A stretch of 36,865 nucleotides of DNA from Gammaproteobacteria bacterium. Lineage in GTDB: Bacteria; Pseudomonadota; Gammaproteobacteria; Xanthomonadales; SZUA-36. The stretch's first letter is position 1. Each line of letters opens with the position of its first letter. Location of the stretch: contig JAUIBE010000027.1 in NCBI GenBank assembly GCA_030428105.1, positions 1 through 36,865 of the forward strand, written 5' to 3'. This document shows positions 27,210 through 34,616 of the stretch, piece after piece. Below the pieces are notes generated by a model. That model worked only from the letters and a program-made list of their open reading frames with translations, did not search any database and was not told the DNA's origin. A program made the position numbers and the translations under genes.

Positions 27210-28046
27210 ATGAACTGGATGGATGGAAAACAGCTGTACGGCGTGATCGCCGCGGTTTCCTTGTTGGCATTCAGCCTGTGCGCACAAGCCGAGGTTAAAA
27301 TCACCCAGCTTGCCAACGAGGGGGTGATTATCGACCACGAAACCACCCGCATCATGATTGACGGGATGGTGGTTGAGCCCTATGCCCTGTACGGCGGTTT
27401 GCCGCCGGAGCTGGCCGAGGAATTCCGCCAGGCCAGGGGCCTTTTCGCCGGAGTGGACCTGGCGCTGGCCAGCCATCGTCATCATGACCACAACCAGCCA
27501 GAGTTCGCCTGCATCCTGATGCAGCGCAATCCGCTGCTACGCATGGTGACTTCGCCCCAGGTTGTTGACCTGATGCGCGAGCGCTGCCGGGACATCGCCA
27601 CCGATGTCTCGCGGGTGCGCATGATTGACCCGCAATACGGCAATCCGCTGGCGGTAAGGGAAGGTGATGCGTTGGTCACCATTTACCGGCTGAGCCACGG
27701 CGTTGGCAAGTACGCAAAGTTACAGAACTTTGGCCACCTGGTTGAAGTGGGCGGCGTGAAGATTCTGCACATTGGCGATGCCGCCATGGACCCGCGCGAC
27801 TTTGAAACCGCCGGTTTGCAGGAAGAGCAACTGGACGTCGCGCTGATTCCCTTCTGGTTTTTCCAGCCCGGGCCGGGCATGGAAGTGGTTAACCGCTACA
27901 TGAATGCGCGCAAGAAATTCGCAGTGCACATTCCCCCCGCTGAAGTTGCCGAGGTTAGTGAGTACCTGGCGGAAAACTTTCCGGAAGTGGGCGTACTAGC
28001 AGAGCCGGGGGAGTTCGTTGACGTCATTCCGGCTGGTGCGGAGTAA
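27210..28046 (+). CDS. Periplasmic metallo-beta-lactamase-fold hydrolase
   Basis: A 278-residue MBL-fold protein with an N-terminal signal peptide (hydrophobic GVIAAVSLLAFSLCAQA, cleaved near residue 28). The zinc motif HxHxDH is intact as His89, His91, Asp93 and His94 in SHRHHDHN. Further candidates are His in NFGHL and Asp in HIGDAAMD. The fold resembles UlaG-like Zn-dependent hydrolases rather than antibiotic-cleaving enzymes. I placed the start at 27210, preceded by AGGAAG and 7 bp after the GNAT stop. The last 23 bp overlap the convergent gene. Confidence 0.82.
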   Translation: MNWMDGKQLYGVIAAVSLLAFSLCAQAEVKITQLANEGVIIDHETTRIMIDGMVVEPYALYGGLPPELAEEFRQARGLFAGVDLALASHRHHDHNQPEFACILMQRNPLLRMVTSPQVVDLMRERCRDIATDVSRVRMIDPQYGNPLAVREGDALVTIYRLSHGVGKYAKLQNFGHLVEVGGVKILHIGDAAMDPRDFETAGLQEEQLDVALIPFWFFQPGPGMEVVNRYMNARKKFAVHIPPAEVAEVSEYLAENFPEVGVLAEPGEFVDVIPAGAE

Positions 28047-28947
28047 CCTGCCCGGTCTCGCACAGGCTGTCCAGCCGCAGTTCGGAAGTATCGCGCAGCT
28101 GGAGGTGCGCATAGCGCGCCTTGAGCGCCTGTTCGTTTTCTATGCGGTAACGCGCCGGTTTTTCCGCGTACTCATCACAGAATTCGGCCAGTCGTTCTTT
28201 CATGTGCGGGTAGAGCAAGCTGTCGAAGTGATTGACGTTTAGCGCCTCGTCCCAGTAGGCATTGACGTGATCCGCCCAGGTGAACGGGCGCTGGATGACC
28301 CAGCCCTTGTCAATCCACGCCAGAATCGCCGGCTTGTCGCCCACAATGTCGTCTTCAAACAGGCTGCGGTAGAACAGGTAGCCCTCGTAGTTGGCCACCA
28401 GGTCGGCATTTGAGTAAACCCCGGTGGTCACCTGCCCAAAGATCGCTCTCTCGGTATACGCCGACCGCTCTGCGGCACGCGCTTCATCGTCGAACCTGGC
28501 ATACCGGAAATAGAACTTGCGGCCCTGCGAGAAAAAGTGGCCTAGCTTGTCCGAGCCAATCAGCTGGCCATTGAGCTTGATGGTTGGCCCCACCCCGAAC
28601 ACGCCGATGACCCGGGTGGCCCAAAGTGGGTGGCCGCGATAGATGGAATCGCGCCGCGGGGTGCTTAGCCGGTCCACCTGGTCGGACTTCATGGCCCAGC
28701 GCTCGATGCGGTCGACCCAGTGGTAACCGCCTACCTCGTGGAACAACTCGTTGATGACCTTGTCATCGTCGCGCGGCCCGCGCCAGTTGTCGACAATGTC
28801 CTCGATGGCCTGGTTGACGCGCGCATCCAGTACGGATGTCGAGTCCTTGAGAGGCTCCAGGCGATTGTGGAACTGGTCTGTCTCGTAGGCCCCCGCGCTA
28901 CCCCACAGTAGCAAGGCAACGATAACCAGTGCGCCACGAGTCGCCAA
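28024..28947 (-). CDS. Secreted protein of unknown function
   Basis: A 307-residue protein with an N-terminal signal peptide (GALVIVALLLWGSAGA). The remainder is soluble and helical in appearance. A GSDKLGHFFSQGRKFYFRY segment recalls the DKxGHF motif of some small periplasmic or lipoprotein families such as YfiM/DUF2279; I cannot assign the family firmly. A second conserved-looking stretch is YSNADLVANYEGYLFYRSLF. It follows the beta-barrel gene by 14 bp on the same strand, so the two are likely co-transcribed. Its 3' end overlaps the MBL-fold gene by 23 bp. Confidence 0.7.
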   Translation of the reverse strand: MATRGALVIVALLLWGSAGAYETDQFHNRLEPLKDSTSVLDARVNQAIEDIVDNWRGPRDDDKVINELFHEVGGYHWVDRIERWAMKSDQVDRLSTPRRDSIYRGHPLWATRVIGVFGVGPTIKLNGQLIGSDKLGHFFSQGRKFYFRYARFDDEARAAERSAYTERAIFGQVTTGVYSNADLVANYEGYLFYRSLFEDDIVGDKPAILAWIDKGWVIQRPFTWADHVNAYWDEALNVNHFDSLLYPHMKERLAEFCDEYAEKPARYRIENEQALKARYAHLQLRDTSELRLDSLCETGQVTPHQPE

Positions 28948-28961
28948 GGCTTGCCACGGCG

Positions 28962-29780
28962 TCAGAAGCGGAACGTGTAGTTGAACAGCGTGTGATCGCG
29001 CTCACCAAAGCCGAATTCCAGTGACAGGTGTGCGCGCGGGCTGAAGGTGTGCCCCACGCCAACCGCGTAATTCCACTTCTCTGCGCCTTCCAGCTCAACA
29101 TTGAATGCCACCGGCGGTACGCCCGGGATCGGTAGCTGCAAGGTGCCCGAATGGTCTTCCTCGGTATCCAGGTACATGCCGCCAACCCAGAACTGCCAGC
29201 GGTTGCGCACCAGGCCGATGCGGGGCTGGACCGAAATCGTCGATACCGAAGAGTCGAACTGGCCGCCGAGATTGGCCTCGGTCCAGGTGGTGGTGGCGGC
29301 CGCGAACCATTGCTCGGAGCCATAGATCAGGGTAAAGCCACCGCCATACACGGTGCCGTCATAGGAAATGGGCAGCTTGGTTATCGGAACCGGCAGGCCG
29401 GTGATCGGCGCCGCGCTGAAATCAACAACGGTTTCGGCATCGACGTAGCCCAGAAGGCCAAAGACGTTAAGGAAAGGCGTAAGCCAGGCATCGAGCTTGA
29501 GGTCGAGATGCTGGATGTCGTTGTCGATCTCGAGCAGGGAAGGGTCGGGCAGGGAAACACCGGGCAGATCGAACTGCAATGACTTAATGTCGTACTGCTG
29601 GTCCATGGTGTAGAAATCGAAGCCGATGCCCCACGGCTCAAAGAATTCCTGGTCGCCCAGCATGTCGCGCATGAATAAAGGACCCGGGCTTTCTTCCTGC
29701 GCGAACGCGGTGGCGGGAAGGGCGACAAAAAGTGCGAGAAATAGTGCATGAAACAGTCTGGCTGTGCGGAGATTGATCAT
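28962..29780 (-). CDS. Outer-membrane beta-barrel protein
   Basis: A 272-residue protein with a signal peptide ending near ALPATAFAQ and a mature part rich in alternating hydrophobic beta-strands with aromatic girdles (TVYGGGFTLIYGSEQWFAAATT, WQFWVGGMYLD, HLSLEFGFGERDHTLFNYTFRF). It ends in Phe, the C-terminal signature recognised by the BAM complex. The size suggests a small barrel of about 8 to 12 strands. Ligand or transport role is unknown. It is the first gene of a minus-strand pair with the unknown secreted protein. Confidence 0.75.
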   Translation of the reverse strand: MINLRTARLFHALFLALFVALPATAFAQEESPGPLFMRDMLGDQEFFEPWGIGFDFYTMDQQYDIKSLQFDLPGVSLPDPSLLEIDNDIQHLDLKLDAWLTPFLNVFGLLGYVDAETVVDFSAAPITGLPVPITKLPISYDGTVYGGGFTLIYGSEQWFAAATTTWTEANLGGQFDSSVSTISVQPRIGLVRNRWQFWVGGMYLDTEEDHSGTLQLPIPGVPPVAFNVELEGAEKWNYAVGVGHTFSPRAHLSLEFGFGERDHTLFNYTFRF

Positions 29781-29889
29781 GAGTCCCTCCTTGTCGATTT
29801 TTTTGATCCAGCACGGCTGGTGCGTTTGAGTATACGCCTTTGCAACCAGTGATCGAGCGACGTTGGGGTGGGGTGTGACTTCTGGCCCG

Positions 29890-29929
29890 TTGCGCGTTGG
29901 CGAATCGAGGCGTATAAAATGATATCATT
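29890..29929 (+). promoter_or_regulatory. Promoter and operator-like palindrome upstream of the SPFH operon
   Basis: TTGCGC (29890-29895), a 17-bp spacer and TATAAA (29913-29918) form a plausible promoter. A perfect 12-bp palindrome AATGATATCATT (29918-29929) overlaps the end of the -10 and the expected start site. The downstream operon encodes a ribbon-helix-helix regulator, a class that often represses its own operon; that link is inference. Confidence 0.5.
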
Positions 29930-29952
29930 CTAATATTGACTGGGAGGTTGCC

Positions 29953-30816
29953 ATGATCAAGGAAATTACCCGTAAGGCCGCTTCAGGTTACGTTGCGCTG
30001 GTTGCCCTGCCGGCGCTGGCGCTGGCGATTGGCTGGATGCTGGTTCAGTCCATCCAGGCTGAGAGTATCCTGGCCGTCGCCTGGGCGCTGGCCCTGGCCG
30101 TGATTCTTGTCTGCTTCAAGGGTTTTTTCATGGTTCACCCGAACCAGGCGTTGGTGCTGCAGCTGTTTGGTACCTACGTTGGCAGCGTGCGCGAAACCGG
30201 CTTGCGCTGGGCCAACCCGTTTTACTCCAAGGACGCGGTCTCCCTGCGTGTGCGAAATTTTGAAAGCGACAAGATGAAGGTCAACGACAGCAGCGGTAAC
30301 CCGGTGGATATCGCCGCGGTGGTGGTTTGGAAAGTGGTGGACAGCGCCGAAGCCCTGTTCGAGGTGGATGATTACGAAAGCTTCGTGCAGATCCAATCCG
30401 AGGCGGCGTTGCGAAACCTGGCCACCAGCTACCCCTACGAGGCGCATGAGGAAGGCCAGGTCGCGCTGCGCAGCGACCCGCAGGCGATTGCCGAGAAACT
30501 TCGTCACGAGGTGCAGGACCGACTGGACCAGGCCGGCGTGGAAGTGATCGACGCCCGCATTACCCATCTTGCCTATGCCCAGGAAATTGCTTCCGCGATG
30601 CTCAAGCGGCAGCAGGCCCAGGCCATCGTTGCGGCGCGCAGGCAGATTGTCGACGGCGCCGTGGGCATGGTGGACATGGCGTTGAAGGACCTTGAGCAGT
30701 TAAATGTTGTCGAACTGGACGAAGAGCGCAAAGCCAACATGGTAAGCAACCTGCTGGTGGTGCTGTGCGGCGAAGAGAACGCACGCCCTGTGCTCAACAC
30801 CGGCAGCCTCTACTAG
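29953..30816 (+). CDS. SPFH/Band 7 domain membrane protein
   Basis: A 287-residue SPFH protein. Two hydrophobic segments near the N-terminus (about residues 13-33 and 41-61) anchor it in the inner membrane. The SPFH domain follows ([62 protein letters not shown]) and then a helical region ([30 protein letters not shown]). Such proteins oligomerise and organise membrane microdomains or proteases. GGGAGG lies 5 bp before the ATG. It heads a three-gene cluster with a ribbon-helix-helix protein and a membrane protein. Confidence 0.88.
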   Translation: MIKEITRKAASGYVALVALPALALAIGWMLVQSIQAESILAVAWALALAVILVCFKGFFMVHPNQALVLQLFGTYVGSVRETGLRWANPFYSKDAVSLRVRNFESDKMKVNDSSGNPVDIAAVVVWKVVDSAEALFEVDDYESFVQIQSEAALRNLATSYPYEAHEEGQVALRSDPQAIAEKLRHEVQDRLDQAGVEVIDARITHLAYAQEIASAMLKRQQAQAIVAARRQIVDGAVGMVDMALKDLEQLNVVELDEERKANMVSNLLVVLCGEENARPVLNTGSLY

Positions 30817-30836
30817 CGCCCGCGGGCTGAAGCGAA

Positions 30837-31019
30837 ATGCCTGCGAAGAAGTCATTTCCCCTTCGCCTGGGTAGTGATATCTACGAGGCGATGAAGCGCT
30901 GGTCAGATGAAGAACTGCGCAGCGTGAACGCGCAGATGGAGTACGTAATGCGAGAAGCGCTGCGCAGAGCAGGAAGGCTACCGCAACGGCGAGAAGGGCG
31001 TGACCGTGACCGGGACTAA
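30837..31019 (+). CDS. Small ribbon-helix-helix (Arc-like) DNA-binding protein
   Basis: A 60-residue basic protein. KKSFPLRLGSDIYEAMKRWSDEELRSVNAQMEYVMREALRR fits a ribbon-helix-helix fold: a short beta-strand (SFPLRL) followed by two helices, as in Arc-family regulators. The C-terminal tail is Arg/Asp-rich. It lies 20 bp after the SPFH gene and overlaps the next gene. Related small Arc-like proteins are commonly found next to SPFH genes. Autoregulation through the palindrome at 29918 is an inference. Confidence 0.75.
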   Translation: MPAKKSFPLRLGSDIYEAMKRWSDEELRSVNAQMEYVMREALRRAGRLPQRREGRDRDRD

Positions 31020-31887
31020 TTTGGAGAGCAACAGCGAAAAATCGGCTCGATGGCGCAAACCGGTTCTGGTAGTCGTGGTTGCGCTGGTGGTCGCGCTTTC
31101 TTCAGTCAGCTCGGTCGACCGGGTGGCGCAGGAAGACTTCGAATCGCTGTTTAGCCGCGCACTGATCACATTCGCACTGGCGCGCGCGCTGAACGGGGTG
31201 ATTTCCGTGGTTCAGGGCACCGAACTGGCGCTGCAGCCGGCCGGTGTGGGTGTAACTCTGACGCCCGGCGAGGTGCTTGACCCGGTCAATGACCTGATCG
31301 AGCGCTTTTCGTGGATCATGCTGGGGGCCACGCTTTCCCTGGGTGTGCAGCAGGTGCTGCTGGACATCGGCCAATGGTGGGGCACGCGCCTGGTGGTCGT
31401 GCTGCTGGCGCTGGCCTGGCTTGCGCTGCGGCTATGGCGGGCAAAACCCGGCCAGTTGGAGCCCTTGCTGTTGCGCGCGTTAATTATCGCGCTATTTATT
31501 CGCTTTGCGGTCCCGGTCACGCTGATCGCTAACGAAGCCATCTACAATCAGTTCCTTGAAAGCCGCTACCAGGAAAGTACAGAGGTCATAGAATCAGCGG
31601 GCTCGGAAATCCAGGCCGTCAACGAACCGATCGCCGAGTTGGCGGAAGAAGAAAGCGGCCTGCTAGATTCACTGGGCCGTGCCTGGGATTCAACCCGAGA
31701 ATCGCTGGACTTGAAGGAGCGTGTTGCGGTCATAAAGTCCCGGGCAACCGACGTCATAGAGCACCTGATACAACTTAGCGTGGTTTTTATCCTGCAAACG
31801 GGTATTTTGCCGCTCGTTTTTCTGTGGTTAATGCTTCATGCTGTTAAACGTGTGCTCGGCTTTTACCAGCAAAGTGGCAGAAATTGA
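31000..31887 (+). CDS. Integral membrane protein of unknown function
   Basis: A 295-residue protein with several hydrophobic segments (about residues 20-35, 100-125, 128-145, 160-178 and 262-282) and an acidic, coiled-coil-like extramembrane region between the fourth and fifth (SRYQESTEVIESAGSEIQ). No catalytic motif is visible. GTG starts occur at 31000 and 31006; GAGAAGG at 30991 fits the second better, and TTG at 31021 is another option. It overlaps the preceding regulator gene, suggesting coupled translation. Function in partnership with the SPFH protein is a guess from position. Confidence 0.7.
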   Translation: MTVTGTNLESNSEKSARWRKPVLVVVVALVVALSSVSSVDRVAQEDFESLFSRALITFALARALNGVISVVQGTELALQPAGVGVTLTPGEVLDPVNDLIERFSWIMLGATLSLGVQQVLLDIGQWWGTRLVVVLLALAWLALRLWRAKPGQLEPLLLRALIIALFIRFAVPVTLIANEAIYNQFLESRYQESTEVIESAGSEIQAVNEPIAELAEEESGLLDSLGRAWDSTRESLDLKERVAVIKSRATDVIEHLIQLSVVFILQTGILPLVFLWLMLHAVKRVLGFYQQSGRN

Positions 31888-31905
31888 TCAAAATTTGATC
31901 AATTT
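31881..31905. repeat. 25-bp AT-rich palindrome with two TTGATCAA units
   Basis: A perfect 12-bp inverted repeat with a single central A (AAATTGATCAAA, A, TTTGATCAATTT), overlapping the stop codon of the membrane-protein gene. Its AT content makes a terminator unlikely; it resembles an operator. It contains two GATC sites. Confidence 0.7.
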
Positions 31906-31979
31906 CGGTTGTTACATCGGTTAATTTGTAGGAAATTTGCTCGATATATGCGTTTTTCTCGAAAAACACTGGCTCCCGG

Positions 31980-32016
31980 ATTGACATCAATGTCTATTTG
32001 TGACATTAATGTCAAT
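31980..32016 (+). promoter_or_regulatory. Paired palindromic operators over a candidate promoter
   Basis: ATTGACATCAATGTC (31980-31994) and GACATTAATGTCAAT (32002-32016) form a 15-bp inverted repeat with one mismatch, and TGACATTAATGTCA (32001-32014) is itself a perfect palindrome. A consensus TTGACA -35 (31981-31986) and, 18 bp on, an ATTAAT -10-like hexamer (32005-32010) are embedded in the arms. The geometry suggests a promoter shut by a dimeric repressor. No regulator gene for it is evident in the patch. Confidence 0.6.
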
Positions 32017-32124
32017 GCAAGGGGAGCAGTTCAATCGCGAAGTCAGGAAACTGGGCCTGAACCTTCCCGAAGGGGGGTAGGGAAGCAGGCAGAGAGGGGG
32101 AACCCTGACCGCCATTGGACAGAC

Positions 32125-32153
32125 AGGGCCCAGGCCTTTAGAGCCTGGGCCTT
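32125..32153 (+). terminator. GC-rich hairpin, possible terminator
   Basis: GGCCCAGGC (32127-32135) and GCCTGGGCC (32143-32151) form a perfect 9-bp stem with a 7-nt loop; the next two positions also pair (one as G-T). Only a short TT follows. It would end transcripts from the promoter at 31981. Confidence 0.5.
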
Positions 32154-32280
32154 GCCTTGTGCCTGTTTGGGTGCGGTTTTTCGAGTTGTTGGCAAGGGTA
32201 TGGAGACTTCCAATGCTTCCGTCTCGGGCGTACACAAGTTCGCTCCCAACTGCCACTTTGTGAAAGGACTCGTGCAGTAG

Positions 32281-33141
32281 GTGGATCCGACGTCTACAAG
32301 GAAGCAAGCATCCGGAATGCTTATCGATGCTGTGGAGAAAGTGCTACGTCAAGTACTGAGTATCCTTTTGGGAAGAATGTCTTTCCAGAAGTTTGTTGAC
32401 TTAGCTCGAAAAGTTTTCGTTGAAGAGGCTGAGAAGAAGCTTAGGGCAGAAACTGGGAAGAGAAATGTTCCGCTTACTGAGTTAGGGCTTTTAACCGGAA
32501 TCGATACAAGATCGCTTTCCAAAGTTAGAAACAGTTCCGAATACGATAAGCCAATATCCGAGAGCGAAACGTTTTTCGCAGAGCTTACGCCTGAAGTCAC
32601 TGTGGTTGACACTTGGCGAACCCATCCAAACTACTCGGACGTTGAATCTGGCAAGCCTTTGGAACTTAAAGTTTTTGGATCGTGCCCGTCATTTGAGAGC
32701 TTGGTCAGCGACGTTGTCAAATCGAGAGGAATAACAGTTCAGTCCATTTTGAATCGCTTAAAAAAAAGCGAGTCGGTTACAGTTTCTGACGTCGGCGAAA
32801 CAATCGCGCTTAATCCCAGTATCTGGATGCACTATCCAAAGTTAGACGTAGAAGGGGCATATGGCTCTGGATTAACTAGTGTGAGCAGACACTTGGACAC
32901 CGTCATCAAAAACATTCAGGCGATGAAATCTGATGGGGATCTAAGGTTTGAGCGACTTTTTTGGACGGTGAGATTGAGTCCTGAGAGGGAACACGAATTC
33001 AAAAAAGTAATGACCGAGTTTCTCCAAGACTCGAGTGAGCAAGCCGCTGAGATGATTGCACCGTTTGATCGGGACCACACCCTTCCAAAGCGATACACAG
33101 CCGGTGTTGGGCTATTTTACTTCGATTCCAAAGAGGAATAG
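32281..33141 (+). CDS. DUF6502 family protein, compositionally distinct
   Basis: A 286-residue soluble protein of the DUF6502 family, function unknown. The N-terminal part (MLIDAVEKVLRQVLSILLGRMSFQKFVDLARKVFVEEAEK, then LTELGLLTGIDTRSLSKVRN) looks like a helix-turn-helix-type region; DTWRTHPNYSD and GKPLELKVFGSCPSFESLV match the family's central block. Codon use is clearly more AT-rich than in the neighbours (many AAA, TTT, GTT and TCA codons), pointing to recent transfer. The start is GTG at 32281 or ATG at 32317; neither has a strong Shine-Dalgarno at ideal spacing. It ends 20 bp before the 3' end of tRNA-Arg. Confidence 0.75.
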   Translation: MDPTSTRKQASGMLIDAVEKVLRQVLSILLGRMSFQKFVDLARKVFVEEAEKKLRAETGKRNVPLTELGLLTGIDTRSLSKVRNSSEYDKPISESETFFAELTPEVTVVDTWRTHPNYSDVESGKPLELKVFGSCPSFESLVSDVVKSRGITVQSILNRLKKSESVTVSDVGETIALNPSIWMHYPKLDVEGAYGSGLTSVSRHLDTVIKNIQAMKSDGDLRFERLFWTVRLSPEREHEFKKVMTEFLQDSSEQAAEMIAPFDRDHTLPKRYTAGVGLFYFDSKEE

Positions 33142-33142
33142 G

Positions 33143-33157
33143 GACCCGCGCGGGGTC
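33143..33157 (+). terminator. Short hairpin after the DUF6502 gene
   Basis: GACCC-GCGCG-GGGTC starts 2 bp after the stop codon. It has no T-run, so it is only a possible transcript end; it also separates the gene from the oppositely oriented tRNA-Arg. Confidence 0.4.
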
Positions 33158-33161
33158 TGTA

Positions 33162-33238
33162 TGGCGCGCCCGGCAGGATTCGAACCTGCGACCCCCGGAT
33201 TAGGAATCCGGTGCTCTATCCTACTGAGCTACGGGCGC
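33162..33238 (-). tRNA. tRNA-Arg (anticodon CCT)
   Basis: Read on the minus strand: acceptor GCGCCCG pairs with CGGGCGC, discriminator G, and CCA is encoded. The anticodon arm is CCGGA-TTCCTAA-TCCGG, giving CCT, which decodes AGG. The T arm contains GGTTCGAATCC. The 77-nt gene is complete. Its 3' end faces the AT-rich DUF6502 patch, the side at which mobile elements usually integrate. Confidence 0.96.
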
Positions 33239-33311
33239 TCTTCCAGCGTAAAAAGCAACGCGAATTCTAATCGTTGAGCCAGGCGCTCGCTACCTGGAAT
33301 CACCCCGCTCC

Positions 33312-34478
33312 CTATTCAACCTTGTCCGGCTGGTCGAGAATTTCCAGCAATTGGTGAGTCACAATGTCCATTCGCCAGCCACCAAAGCGTTCTGGCACCG
33401 CTCCATTTTCAAGATAGCTGAACAACAGGTCTTCCAGTTGCTTGCGTGAAGCCAGCAGCGCGGCATCCACTTCGAGTTCGCCCGCGGTAGCCGCCACCCG
33501 CTGCTTCATCAGCTTCATCAGCCTGCGCTGCTCCGGACTAAGCTGGGGAAGCGGCGCCACTGGCTGCTGGTTGCGAGCCGCATCGATCAACGCATTCCAG
33601 GCTTCACCGTAGCGGCTTGCGGCCCTGGGATGAATCGCCTCGATGGTCTTGATATCACCAACAGTGCCTGGCTGACGGCGAGCCAGCGCTATGAGGCCTG
33701 CGTCGGAGATCACGAAGCCGCGCGCCAGGTTCTTGCGTATCGCCACTTCTTCACGCCATGCCGCCAGGCTGGCTAGCGCCGTGCGTTGCATGTCGTCGAG
33801 GCCTCCTGCGCCACTGATACGCATCCAGGCCAGCTGGGGATCGGTATCTTCCACCGACTTTTGTATGGCCCGTTCCACTTCCTCTTCCAGCCAGGCCCAG
33901 CGTTGCTTTTCCTCAAGCTGGGGTCGCAGGCGCTCGATCATGAACGGCAGTAACACCACATCCAGTGCGGCGTAGCGGTGTTGGTCGTCGCTAAGGGGGC
34001 GGCGCAGCCAGTTTGAGCGTGTCTGGTCCTTCTCCACCTCGACATCAAGCAGCCATTGCGCGGCATGGTGATAACCAAGTTGCAGGGACTGGCCCAGCAT
34101 GGCGCAGGCGATCTGGCTGTCCACCACGCCGCGCAGCTGTGCGCCAAGCTCGTGGTGCAGTACTTCGAAGTCTTCCGAGCCGCTGTGAATGACCTTGGTT
34201 GTGGCCGGGTCTTCAAGCAGGGAAGTCAGGGGCGACATGTCTTCCACGGCCAGCGGATCAACCAGCCATGCGGTTTCGCCGTCAGAGACCTGCACCAGCC
34301 CGAGCGCGGCGCGGTAGGTCCGCTCGCGGACGAACTCGGTATCCAGGCCCACCACGGTAGCCTGGCGCCATTCATCCGCCGCCTGGCGCAGCTGAGCGCT
34401 GGAAGTTACAACCACGGGGTCGTTCACCGCGGCCAGTGTAGGCTTGAGCCTGCTGGTTATTGAGGCATCGATATCCAC
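33312..34478 (-). CDS. rnd: Ribonuclease D
   Basis: RNase D is a 3'-5' exonuclease that trims tRNA and other small RNA 3' ends. The 388-residue protein has the DEDDy exonuclease domain: VVGLDTEFVRER (Exo I Asp and Glu), VDSQIACAMLG (Exo II Asp) and HRYAALDVVLL (Exo III Tyr and Asp). Two HRDC-like helical domains follow (for example MQRTALASLAAWREEVAIRKNLARGFVISD). The length is normal. It stands alone on the minus strand between two tRNA genes that could be among its substrates, though that proximity may be coincidence. Confidence 0.95.
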   Translation of the reverse strand: MDIDASITSRLKPTLAAVNDPVVVTSSAQLRQAADEWRQATVVGLDTEFVRERTYRAALGLVQVSDGETAWLVDPLAVEDMSPLTSLLEDPATTKVIHSGSEDFEVLHHELGAQLRGVVDSQIACAMLGQSLQLGYHHAAQWLLDVEVEKDQTRSNWLRRPLSDDQHRYAALDVVLLPFMIERLRPQLEEKQRWAWLEEEVERAIQKSVEDTDPQLAWMRISGAGGLDDMQRTALASLAAWREEVAIRKNLARGFVISDAGLIALARRQPGTVGDIKTIEAIHPRAASRYGEAWNALIDAARNQQPVAPLPQLSPEQRRLMKLMKQRVAATAGELEVDAALLASRKQLEDLLFSYLENGAVPERFGGWRMDIVTHQLLEILDQPDKVE

Positions 34479-34616
34479 GCTAATTCTTCACTTGTCAATG
34501 TCTTGTCGTCTATATTGAATGTGCGCTATGGTGTCGCGCATCGTAAGGGACATGTTCCGGAACGTCTTCGGTTTCGCAATCCAGGTCCTAAAGATGCTAC
34601 AGGCAAGGGACATTGC

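Larger units (their letters stand above)
31906..32280. other. AT-richer non-coding stretch upstream of the DUF6502 gene
   Basis: No convincing gene is seen in these 375 bp. The stretch contains a GTTTTT-CTCG-AAAAAC hairpin (31952-31967), the operator-like palindromes at 31980-32016, a 21-codon frame from the ATG at 32015 (MQGEQFNREVRKLGLNLPEG, then Gly and stop) that may be a gene remnant, and a GC-rich hairpin near 32139. A longer frame from 31909 has no family features. Confidence 0.5.

Noticed and set aside
27210-28046. Calling the MBL-fold protein an antibiotic beta-lactamase
   Set aside because: It has the zinc motif of the superfamily but the surrounding sequence is of the general UlaG-like hydrolase kind; nothing indicates lactam cleavage.
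31909-32280. A 123-codon frame in the AT-rich patch
   Set aside because: It reads through the palindromes and the GC hairpin, shows no family resemblance and has no ribosome-binding site.
31888-33161. Attachment-site direct repeat of the tRNA-Arg 3' end
   Set aside because: I looked for a copy of the tRNA 3' sequence at the far side of the patch and found none, so integration is not demonstrated.
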